Of a stretch of DNA of 24,387 bases, positions 11,324 through 21,338 are shown in pieces (the first letter of the stretch is position 1; each line of letters starts with the position of its first letter). The notes beneath the pieces were generated by a model, which was not told the DNA's origin, did no database searches, and saw only the letters and a list, made by a program, of their open reading frames with translations. Both the position numbers and the translations under genes were made by a program. Origin of the DNA: Schoenoplectus triqueter (Eukaryota > Streptophyta > Magnoliopsida > Poales > Cyperaceae); NCBI GenBank assembly GCA_964058805.1, contig CAXKVV010001169.1, positions 1 through 24,387 on the forward strand, written 5' to 3'.

Positions 11324-12623
11324 TCTTGTCTGCTCATGATCATTGCTTGTTCTGAGGGAAAATACTATTAAATGAAAGTTTAGGACCCCATAGTAAACAC
11401 TCTGATCTTTTGCGCTAATATCAGCGTGGAATTTTGAGATATGATTATAAGATACTCGGCATTTATAAATGATCTAATAACTCAAATTATAGCTGAGATG
11501 AAATTTAAGAATATTTCTTTAAAAAAAACTCTGCATTCCTATAACAAAATATATAAGTTTTGAATAAACAAAAATATAAACGTGATTTATTTTTTGGTAA
11601 TGTACAAAATGGTTTTTAATAAGGTACTCCGGAATAAAATAATACGTAGTAGAACATAAAATCCCATGTGTGTAAGGAATATTCGAAATTCAATATCTAC
11701 ACTAAGTGTGAATTAAAAGACTTCATTTTTATTTCATAATTATTGTCCTCTCGAATATTTATGCATGAATTACACTAAAATATATTATTAACAAATATAT
11801 TAAAATACTGTTTTTTTATTTATTATCTCATTTTAACATATAAAATATTCAAAATATATAAAATTATTTCAAATATTATCTTTTATTGGTTTTTATTATA
11901 ATCATTGCAAGCTCGAGACTTATTTTTTAAATATTATATATATAATTTGTTGGTAGTCAATAAAATAATATTTTAAGAGTTAAAATTCTACACTATAATT
12001 TTAATTATTAACATATATGTTTCTTATATTCTTTATTTTTAAAATGTTATATATCACTTTCATTATAATATTAATTATTTCTTATATTTATTTTTTATAA
12101 AATATGCTAAATATTTAATTTGTTAATTCATTATTCATAATTAATGTGAAATTATCCTTTTTTTTTATTTTTTTATCCTTGAGTTGGGATATCATTAATA
12201 TAAAAACTACAAGATCAAAGCTTTATGTTAGTCTATTTGAGTTTTTATTTTTTTTATCATTTATAGCCTTATTTCAACACATCAGATCACCAAACTATAT
12301 AAATTTATTTTGAATATTATATTATATTAATTTATATTATAATCATTATGAGATCAAGTATTTATATCATGATTTACGCACAATTATAAATACAAATAAA
12401 CTAAAAATATAATTCTTGTTTTAATCTATTTGAGTTTTCTATCAATTTTTACTTCATTTCAACAAATAACACCTATAAATATACAATATTATTTTAAATA
12501 TCATTTTTTATTAGTTTATATTATAATTGTTGTGTGTCGAGCCGTTATGATATGAAATACGTGGAAACATTAATACTAATGTTTTAAAAATAATGCTCCC
12601 TATGTTGTATTGATTTACAACCT
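11324..12623. repeat. Segmental tandem duplication, right copy
   Basis: Matches 9297-9892 then jumps directly to the equivalent of 10152-10858, lacking 259 bases present in the left copy. The junction is at about 11920/11921, with a few bases of TA-rich microhomology. After 12623 this copy continues into further satellite 1 units, so it preserves the original array context. Confidence 0.9.
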
Positions 12624-12809
12624 CATTTAAACATATTATCTTCTTTTAATTTATATTATAATCAGTTAGGTATCAAGGTTTTATAATATGATTTACACAC
12701 AAAGATGAATACAAATGCATTAGGATAGTACTTTTTTTTGTTAGTCTATTCGAGTTTTGTATCATCTATTGCTTCATTTCAAAAAAAAATCCAAAATACA
12801 CAAGGTTAT

Positions 12810-14146
12810 TGATAAGCCTCATTTATATATTATATTTGATTAGGGTTTTATCTCAAAAACTATACATTTTATGTTAATTGTTAAGAATTTATTTAGTTTT
12901 TATGTCGAGTTCGAGATACTGCTACATTTTTTGTTATTTTGCAGGTCATTGAGTGTAAACAAAGATGTTAACACGAGAAATAATGCTTGAAACGAGATGG
13001 ATCGGATTTACACGAAGAAATCAAGTTAAAAGCATTTCCATACCAAAATTGCGGACCGCAAATGCTCTCTGGTTCATTCTAGAAAAAATGACAAAAATTG
13101 CGGACCGCAATTTTTGGGCTGGCAGCGCGAATTGGCAGTTTTAAAGCGGTTTTCTCATTTGAATTAATAGATTTGGATACCCCTTCGTCCCAGACATCTC
13201 TCAACTGTCTGGAGAGGAGATCCAAAGCAAGAAAGAAGAGGAAGAACACCATTGGAGAGAGATTTGAAGGAGAACTCAAGAACCGGGCGAGAAATCGTAG
13301 ATTTTCTTGGTTTATTCTTTTCTTTACTCTTTTCTCATGCTGTACTGTTGTTTTAACATGAATCTTGATACAATCTTTGATATGATTTGTGGCTAGACAC
13401 CCTTCTAGGGGTCTAGGTGTAAACTCGATAACTCGAATGGTTTAATTTACTCGTTTGTTCATCTTTTAGTTCTTGTTGTTTGTGATTGTTGTTTTGTCTA
13501 AATTGAATACTTAGTTTTAATCAACTGCATGTTACTCTAGAAGTGAAAGCGGAAACCGAAAGGTGGAACTGAATCTTCTGACCCAAAATAGTGATCTAGG
13601 TTGTAGGCCAAGTACTTAACCGTGAAACTTATTACCTAAGGGAAAACCGAGGAAACCTTAAAAATTATGTGAGGTACCGAAAGGCGAAGTACAAAATCTA
13701 GGTTATGCCAAAGTGACTCACTGATCTTAATGAGCTTAGACTTGTAAGGTGAAGTACTTAATCGTGAAATCCGAATTGTTTAGGTACGGTATCAAGCCAT
13801 GAAAGTGTAAATTTGGTACTAAAATCTGAGATTGAATCCCCGACAAACACTAGAACATATTAAAAGATCAAATAGAGTGAATTGACCAAACGAGTGAGAG
13901 TGAAGCCGAAAACCCCTAGAATCCTCAATCTGATAAACTTTCTAGTCATTGTTATTAGATTTACGCACTTTTAGTTTAATACAAAGCTCACTTTTGATTG
14001 TCTAGATTAGTGAAACTTGTTAGAACCGATAATTCATCCTTGTCCTTGTGGTTCGACACCCCAACTACTACTTGACTAGGCCGTGCGCTTGCGGCTGAAA
14101 TTAAGTATAAATTAGGGTATTTATTAGCTTAGCAAAATCTACATCA
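12810..14146 (+). mobile_element. Solo LTR with 5-bp target duplication (probable Ty3/gypsy)
   Basis: The element begins TGATAAGCCTC and ends CTACATCA, giving TG...CA ends. It is flanked by the exact 5-bp duplication GTTAT at 12805-12809 and 14147-14151. Joining the flanks restores an uninterrupted satellite 1 unit (cacaaggttat then ttgaatatt), which independently confirms both boundaries. At 1337 bp, with no internal coding region and a single LTR, it is best read as a solo LTR left by LTR-LTR recombination. Near the right end, CTTGTGGTTCGACACCCC and CCGTGCGCTTGCGG resemble the U5 region of plant gypsy LTRs, giving plus orientation. Frames of 66-87 residues inside it (13079-13361) are not genes. 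The lineage is inference. Confidence 0.88.
13049..13115. repeat. Two copies of a GC-rich near-palindrome inside the solo LTR
   Basis: TTGCGGACCGCAA occurs at 13049-13061 and 13098-13110, 49 bp apart. The second copy extends into a 23-bp inverted repeat (13093-13115) with perfect 11-bp arms around a single central A. Such a motif could bind a dimeric factor or fold in the LTR transcript. Confidence 0.85.
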
Positions 14147-15104
14147 GTTATTTGAATATTTTATTCTATTAGTTCATATTATAATCATTGTGTTCTCGAA
14201 CCATAATGATGTGAATTGCGTAGAAAATTAACACAATTTCATTAAAAATAATACTCCTTATATTTGCTTATTCGAGTTTTTTTTATTATTTGTTGCATCA
14301 TTTAAACACATAAAATTAAAATACACAGAGTTACTTTAAATATTATCTTCTATTGATTTATATTATAATCACTACAAGATCAAGGCTTTATAACTTAATT
14401 TGCACACAAAAAAAATACAAATATGTTAGTCTATTTGAGTTACTTTGAATTTTGTCTTCTACTGATTTATATTATAATTGTTACGTGCTCAAGCCATTAT
14501 GACACGAATTATGCAAAATGATTAGTAGTAATTCTTATGTTAGTCTATTTAAGTTTATTATTATTTATACCATCATTTCACCACAAAAAATCCATCAAAT
14601 TATACAAAGATACTTTGAATATTTTCTTCACTTTACTTATATTACAATCACTATGAGGTTAAGGCTTAATAATATGATTTTCACATAAAGATGTATACTA
14701 ATTCATTATAATGATACTTCTTATGTTTTATTTAAATAAATAATATTCCTAAAATACACAATATTATTTTGAATGTTGTCTTCTTTTAATTTACATTATA
14801 ATCATTGCATGCTCGAGCTGTTATAATATGAATTGCGTAGAAATATTAAAATAAATACATTAAAAATAATAATTTATGCTAGTTTATTTAATTTTTTTAT
14901 CATTTATAGACTCATTTGAAGACAAAAAATAAAGAAAATATGGAGAGTTATTTTGAATATAATCTTTTATTAGTTTATATTACAATCACTATGAGATTAA
15001 GACAAAAACATAGATTTAACACAAAGATTAATATAAATATATTAAAATAACACTTCTTCTACTAGTCTTTCGAGTTTTTTTATTATTATTTGTAGCATCA
15101 TTTA

Positions 15105-15490
15105 TTTCACACCACAAAATAATGCAGATAGGATGGGGGTGACCGTCCCGCCACGTATGCGCGTCGAGACACGCATACGGAAGGCTAAATAAATAAAATA
15201 ATAATAATCACAAAAAAAAATAAATCAACATTATTCATACAAAATAATAACAGTCCATAATAATCAGTATAATGCAACATCTACACTAACAGAGTTCGAC
15301 TCAATCAGAATGAGTAACAAAAGCTCTTAAGTAAAACCCAAAAGAAGGAAAGAAAATCCGATAATCCCAAATGAAGCCCTAACCAAAACTACCCCGCTCA
15401 TATGAAGGTGCAGTGAAGTAAATCTGATATCACGTACCTAAAAACCTGGATCCAACAATCACCGTGGAAACATGAGTAATTTTAAAAATG
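15105..15490 (-). mobile_element. Truncated terminus of the 2867-5980 repeat family
   Basis: The sequence aligns with 2867-3285 from the first base: TTTCACACCACAAAATAAT against TGTCACACCCCAGAATAAT. Further matches include CGGAAGGCTAA, the GGATCC-containing stretch and CGTGGAAACATGAGTAATTT near 15462-15483. Similarity stops at about 15490, where satellite 2 begins. Many substitutions and indels show an old copy. It has no internal promoter and no right end. Confidence 0.8.
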
Positions 15491-18400
15491 ATATAGTGTT
15501 GTATAATGATAAAAAAATGATAAAAAAAACACAAATAACTTGTATAAATTTCGGTTTTTAATGCATCTGAGTTAATTTTTGTGCGAAATTAGTGTCGTAG
15601 AATGTTCAAATTAAAATTTTAATTAAAAATAAATAACAAACATAATTATTATTGTACATGAATTTTCACGATCTTCTGTGTTGAAACGCGGTCTAAAATG
15701 TTTAAAAACACAAGCATTTTGTTCAAACAGGTAGTTTTAATTCATTTGAGTTAAGTTTTACGAAAAAATTAGTGTCGTGGAATTAGTGTGAAATTAGTGA
15801 AAATTAGTGACCTATCTCAACTAAATGATTAAAGTGCAGTTTATTTTGCATTTAGTTAAGTTTGGTGTGAAAATAGTGTCGTGAAATCTTCACATTGAGG
15901 ATTTAAATATATAAACTTATTATAGACATCATTAAGAGTATTTATATGAATTTGCATGAATTATTGTGTGTATATTGGTCACAAATAATTAAAAACGCAA
16001 GTTACTTTTTACATATTTACACTGCTGTTTTTAATATACTTGAATTATGTTTTGTGTGAAATTACCATCCTAGACACTTCATATTGAAGAGTGAATTAGA
16101 TAACATCATACTAGATATTTTTAGTAGCATTCATAATTTTTATGAACTTACATATAGATATGAGATTAAAAATGATAAAAAAACAAAAATGACCCATTTA
16201 AACACTATTTTTTATTGCACCCGAGTCAAGTTTTGTATGAATATAATGTAGTGGAATGCTCATATTGAAAATTTAATTGAAAAAACTTATAACAGATATT
16301 ATTATTTATGATTTTTATGAATTTGTGTGTTGAAACACGGCCTAAAATGTTTAAAAACATAAAATAACTTGTTTAAAACATATATTATTAATGCATCCGA
16401 GTTATGTTTTATGAAAAAATAAAACGTAGAATCGAGTTGATTACATAAACTTCTAATACATATAATTAGTACTATTTGTATGAATTTACATGAACTTCTG
16501 CCGAGATATGAGGCCAAAAATTATTAATAAAGCACATAACATGGTTAAACAGCGGTTTATTTTCCATTTGAGTTAAGTTTTTTGGGGAATTAGTGTCGTA
16601 GAATCTTCACATCGAAGATTTAAATAAATAAACTTATTATAGAATTTCATGAATTTCTGTGTGAAAATGTTTAAAAACGTAAATAACCTAGTTACACTGC
16701 AGTATATGTCTGAGTTATGTTTTCTGTGAAATTAGTGCGTAGAATGTTTATATTGGAACGTTAATTGAGAAAACATGTAACAGACATAATTATGAGTATT
16801 GATGTGAATTTTCAAGAATTTATGTATTGAACAAGACCTAAAATGATTAAAAACACAAGTAATTTGTTTAAACAACTGTTTTTAATGTATCCGAGTTAAT
16901 TTTTATATAAAATTGATATCGTAGGATATTTATATTGAAGAGTTCATTACATAAACCTATTATTCATATAATTATCAGTATTTGTGCGAATTTTCATGAA
17001 TTTATGTCGAGATATGGGAGCAAAAATTATTAATAAAGCAAATAACATTGTAAAACTGCTGTTTATTTTGCATTTGAGTTATGTTTCGTGAGAAATTAGT
17101 GTCGTAGAATCTTCACATCATTTAAATCTTCTTATTCATATTATTAGGAGCATTTGTACGAATTTGCATGGATTTATGTGAAAATATTTGGTGATAATTG
17201 ATTAAAAAAGTAAATAATCTATTTACACTGCAGTTTTTAATAATTTTTTTAAAGTTTTTTTTGTGAAATTAGCATCCTAGAAATTTCATATTTAAGAATG
17301 AATTATATAACCTTATACTAGATATTTTTAGGAGTATCTATAAGAATTTTCGTGAACTTATATATAGATATTAGGTAAAAAATGATAAACAAACACAAGG
17401 AACATATTTAAATGTTACTTGGAAAAACAAATAAAATACATAATTATTAATATTTTTATATGATTTTTTATCAATTTATTTGTTGAAATATGGTCTAAAA
17501 TGTTTTAAATACAAGCAATTTGTTTCAACTACATTTTTAATGCATCCGAGTTATGTTTTGTGCAAAATTAATATCGTAGAATATTTACATTGAAGAGTTT
17601 ATTACATAAACCTATTATACATATAATTATCAGTATTTGTGCGAATTTTCATGAATTTATGTCAAGATATGAGGCAAAAAATTATTACTAATACAAATAA
17701 CATTGTTGAACTGCTGTTTATATTGCATTTGAGTTAAGTTTGGTAAGAAATTATCGTCATAGAATATTCAAATTAAAGATTTAAATATATGAACTCATCA
17801 TATATGTGAGGAGCATTCGTATTAATTTGCATGAATTTTTGGCGTTTATACTAAATAAAAATGATTAAAAACTCAAACAACCTATTTACACTGCAATTTT
17901 TAATAAATTTCAGTTATGTTTTGTGTAAAATTAGTGATTTAGACATTTCATATTGATGTGTAAATTAGATAACCATATACTATATATTTTTAGGAGTATT
18001 TTTTTTAATTTTTATACACTTATATATAGATATGATGGCAAAAATGGTAAAAAAACACAAATAACCTGTTTAAACATCGGTTTTCAATGCATACAAGTTA
18101 ATTTTTTTGCAAAATTAGTATCATAGAATATTTATATTGAATAGTTAATTGGAATAACTTGTAATAGACATAATTATTAGTATGTATATGAGTTTTCATG
18201 AATTTATGTCTTAAATGTCGTCTAAAATGTTTAAAACCGCAACTAATTTGTTTAAACAACCGTTTTTAATGCATCCGAGTTAAGTTTTGTGAAAAATTAA
18301 AATTGTAGAATCTTTATACTGATGAGTTGATTACATAAACCAATTACATATATAATTAGTAGTATTTGTATGAATTTTCACAAATTTATGTCAAGATATG

Positions 18401-19858
18401 AGGCTAAACATTATTAATAACACAAATAACAAGGTTAAACTGCAGTTTATTTTGCATTTGAATTATGTTTCAAGGGAATTTAGTGTCGTAGTATCTTAAC
18501 ATCAAAGAGTTAAATATATAAGTTTATTGTAGACATCATGACGAGTATTTTTATGAATTTGTCCGAATTTCTGTGTGTATATTAGGTAAAAAATGATTAG
18601 AAAACACAAACAGTATATTACATGACAGTTTTTAATATATTTGAGTTATGTTATGTGTTAAATTAGCACCTTAGATAATTCATATTGAAGAGTGAATTAT
18701 ATAACCTTATAGTAAATTTTAGTGTATTTGTTTTTGAAATTTCATGAATTTCTATATAGATAAGCGGTCAAAATTGATAAAAAAAATTCACATAACCTAT
18801 TTCTAAACAGCAGTTTTCAATGCATCAGAGTTATATTTTCTATGAAATTAATATCGTAGAATGTTCATATTGAAACCTTAAAGTTTTGTGCAGAATTAAT
18901 ATAGTAGAATCCTTATATTGAAGCGTCGATTACATAAACCTATTATACACAAAATTAGGAGTATTTGCAATATTTTTTATGAATTTCTGCCGAGATTTGA
19001 GTCCAAACTTTATTAATAAAGCAAATAACATTGTTAAACACCAGTTTATTATGCATTTGAGTTATGTTTCGTGAGAAATTAGTATCGTAGAATCTTCACA
19101 TCAAAGACTTCAATGCATAAACTTCTTATTCAAATTATTAGGAGCATTTGTATGAATTTGTATGGATTTCTGTGAAGATATTAGGTGAACATTAACTAAA
19201 AAAATGCAAACAACGTATTTACACTGCAGTTTTTAATAATTCTTTTGTTATGTTTTGTTTGAAATTAGCATCTTGGACATTTCATATTGAAGAATGAATT
19301 AGATAACCATATACTAGATATTTTTGGCAGTATTTGTAAGAATTTTCGTGAACTTATATACTGATATTAAGTAAAAAAAAAGATTAAAAAAATGCTAATA
19401 ACTTGTTTAAATTTCAGTTTTTAATGCATCCAAGTTATTTTTGTTTGTAATTAGCGTCGTAAAATGTTCACATTGAAATGTTAATTAAAAAACAAATAAA
19501 AGACATAATTATTAGTATATATATATAAAGTTTCATGAACTTATATGTTGAAACATGGTCTAAAATGTTTAAAAACACAAGAACTTTGTTCAAACGGCCA
19601 GTTTTAATTCATTTGAATTAAGTTTTAAGCAAAATTTCTATCGTAGGATCTTTATATTGAAGATTTTATTATATAAACCTATAATACATATAATTAGTAG
19701 CATTTGTATGAATTTTCATGAATTTATGTCAAGATATGAGTCTAAGATTTATTAATAACACAAATAACATATTTAAACTGCATTATTTTGTGTTTGAGTT
19801 AAGTTTGGTGGGAAATCTATGTCGTAGAATATTCACATCAAATATCTAAATATATAAA
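15490..19858. repeat. Satellite 2: ~183-bp monomers in a four-monomer higher-order repeat
   Basis: About 24 monomers are marked by a recurring GTGTCGTAGAATCTTCA-like motif, mostly 177-188 bp apart (for example 17757, 17935, 18121, 18303, 18485, 18670). Four types follow in fixed order. Type a has TTTATTTTGCATTTGAG. Type b has CACTGCAGTTTTTAATA and a CATCCTAGAC variant of the marker. Type c has GGTTTTCAATGCAT. Type d has GGTCTAAAATGTTTAAA then ACTGTTTTTAATGCATCCG. Type a recurs near 15880, 16598, 17103, 17757, 18485, 19088 and 19820. Full tetramers span about 713-732 bp; the shorter gaps hold fused or deleted monomers (near 15780, 16700, 17420 and 18880). Nucleosome-scale units with higher-order order are typical of plant centromeric or heterochromatic satellites. 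It is not related to satellite 1 by eye. Confidence 0.9.
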
Positions 19859-20142
19859 TGATAGAGATTGAAAGCCCTAGGATGGTTGTATTTAAAGGTC
19901 AAAATAGTGCAAGAATGTAAAAAACCTAAGGTAGAAATGTATAAACCAATTTGGGGCTTAATGTTCAAGTGTAATGACAGCGGAATACAATTTAAATTAA
20001 TTTAATTCTCACAAGAATATAGCAATCAAAAAATGTGAGAAAAGAAAAGTAAAGATAAAATAAGAACACAAGATGTAACGGAATTCGGCTTTAACAATGC
20101 CTACGTCTCCAGGACCCTCAACCTCTAACAATTGAGATTGAG

Positions 20143-20154
20143 CCTATATATTAA
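20143..20154 (-). promoter_or_regulatory. Candidate LTR TATA box
   Basis: The minus strand reads TTAATATATAGG. It lies downstream (in the transcription sense) of the palindrome array and about 285 bp from the LTR's 3' terminus, a sensible U3/R position. The equivalent site in the right LTR, 23769-23780, reads TTAATATATCGG. Confidence 0.5.
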
Positions 20155-20530
20155 AAAGGGTTTCTACACTTGTAGAACTTGGTCCCTTACAAAAATGGGC
20201 TGCCAAGCCTATCGGTAACACGAGTGACAACACACTCAAAACAAGAAGTAAGTACTACAAGTCAAAAGAGAGTTGAGCACAACAACTCAAGAGAATGTTT
20301 TCAAGAAGATCACAAAGGATGAAGTTGGGAGAATAGAGAGAAGCTAGATTGAGCTTGAACAAAGATTTGGCTAATTGAGTGTATCAATATCTTAAGTTAT
20401 CTTTCTCTCTTGAATACGGCTAGTAAGCTCTCTGGAGTAATGATTTAGCTAGATGGATCATTTATTCATTGAAAGAGATAATTCTTTTAAAATAGATCTT
20501 CTGAAACAACTGAGGAAACTATTTTTCGGC

Positions 20531-20811
20531 CTGAACCGTTATAACGGTTTACGAACCGTTATAACGGTTTACGAATCGTTATAACAGTTTATGAATCGTT
20601 ATAACGGTTTAGAAAGAATAGCCGTTGGATCAACTGAGCTGAAATGTTATAACGATTCATCCAATCGTTATACGTTTCATGAATCGTTGTAACGATTACA
20701 GAATCATTACATAACGATACACTCTGGTTTCTATGCATATTTTTTGTCTTAAAATATTTTTTGAGTATTGAGATGAACCGTTATAGCGATTCCTAAATCG
20801 TTATAACGATT
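20531..20811. promoter_or_regulatory. Tandem palindrome array with Myb/MSA-like AACGG cores in the LTR
   Basis: AACCGTTATAACGGTT, a perfect 16-bp palindrome, repeats with a 20-bp period at 20534, 20554, 20574 and 20594; the last two copies carry substitutions. Related copies follow near 20643 and 20663, and at 20682-20697, 20776-20791 and 20796-20811 (the last again a perfect palindrome, AATCGTTATAACGATT). Each intact palindrome gives AACGG on both strands. AACGG is the core of plant Myb sites and of the mitosis-specific activator (MSA) element bound by three-repeat Myb proteins. The array lies upstream of the candidate TATA box in the minus-strand sense, where LTR enhancers sit. Binding is inferred. 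Confidence 0.7.
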
Positions 20812-21060
20812 CACTGGGCAGAAATAGTTTTCTCTGTTGTTTAAGCTCAATTTATCTTGACCAATTCAACCCAGTTTAAGTCTAACTAAACCTAAGCCTA
20901 ATACATTCTTGATTTAGCTCTTATATCCCATCATTAGTCTTGATTATTGTGCACTAGTCCATTTACATGTTAATCCCTGTACAAAATCAAACAAGGCAAA
21001 TTGTAAAATTCAAGATTGTTTTGAAAATCGACAAATCAAAGAAGATGTTAAGTGTAATAA

Positions 21061-21075
21061 TCTCTCCCTTTTGTT
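21061..21075 (-). other. Polypurine tract next to the 3' LTR
   Basis: The minus strand reads AACAAAAGGGAGAGA directly before the inferred LTR start. This is the position and composition of the plus-strand priming site in LTR retrotransposons. Confidence 0.75.
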
Positions 21076-21338
21076 GATTTGCAAAACATGCATGGGTGCA
21101 TAGATATAACATTTGATATGGATTTCACCCAAAAACTTCTCCCCCTTTTTGGAAATCAGGCAAAAGAAAAAGAATTTATCTCAATCTAACTCCCCCTAAA
21201 TTAATATATGCACCGTGTATAAGATAAAGAATTTAAAATACTTCCAAAACAAAAAAATGTGGCATATATGTTTTGAATTTAACTCCCCTATATATATGAC
21301 ATATATGTTTTGAAGGGAAAATTAAGCATTGTGGATCT
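21076..21338 (-). other. Non-coding 3' region of the copia element
   Basis: It contains three further G-rich purine tracts on the minus strand (21282-21289, 21191-21197 and 21136-21150), like the non-coding stretch that lies between pol and the 3' LTR in large copia elements. CATATATGTTTTGAA is directly repeated at 21263-21277 and 21300-21314. The deletion that removed pol must join gag to this region. Confidence 0.65.

Larger units (their letters stand above)
9700..15104. repeat. Satellite 1: decayed ~180-bp tandem array with alternating A/B units
   Basis: About 15 copies of a marker beginning TTTATATTATAATCA recur near 9708, 9856, 10567, 10749, 11730, 11890, 12330, 12516, 12649, 14167, 14357, 14463, 14637, 14791 and 14974. 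Two unit types mostly alternate. Type A continues GAGATCAAGGCTTTATAA then ATGATTTACACAC. Type B continues TGCTCGAGCCGTTATGAT then a TGAATTGCG-like stretch. Neighbouring markers in intact parts are 150-190 bp apart, so the higher-order unit is a dimer of about 330-360 bp. The array is interrupted by an AT-rich insert near 10152-10440, a unique block at 10859-11323 and a solo LTR at 12810-14146. No protein is encoded. Confidence 0.8.
19859..21059 (-). repeat. 3' LTR (left copy) of the copia element
   Basis: Bases 19859-20774 align with 23484-24387. The right limit, near 21059, is inferred from the adjacent polypurine tract because the equivalent end of the other LTR is outside the window. On the minus strand the LTR would start TATTACACTT (a TG-to-TA change is likely) and end CTCTATCA. 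Relative to the right LTR it has two extra 20-bp palindrome repeats and lacks a ~24-bp insertion near 23865. The scattered substitutions show the element is not a very recent arrival. Confidence 0.88.

Noticed and set aside
13079..13361. Open frames of 66 and 87 residues on opposite strands
   Set aside because: Both lie inside the solo LTR and match no family.
16302..16517. 71-residue minus-strand frame
   Set aside because: It lies wholly within satellite 2 and arises from one monomer pair, with no equivalent open in the other repeats.
20531..20811. Regularly spaced palindromic repeats that could suggest a CRISPR array
   Set aside because: The 20-bp period leaves only about 4 bp between palindromes, there are no unique spacers or cas genes, and the repeats sit inside a plant LTR.
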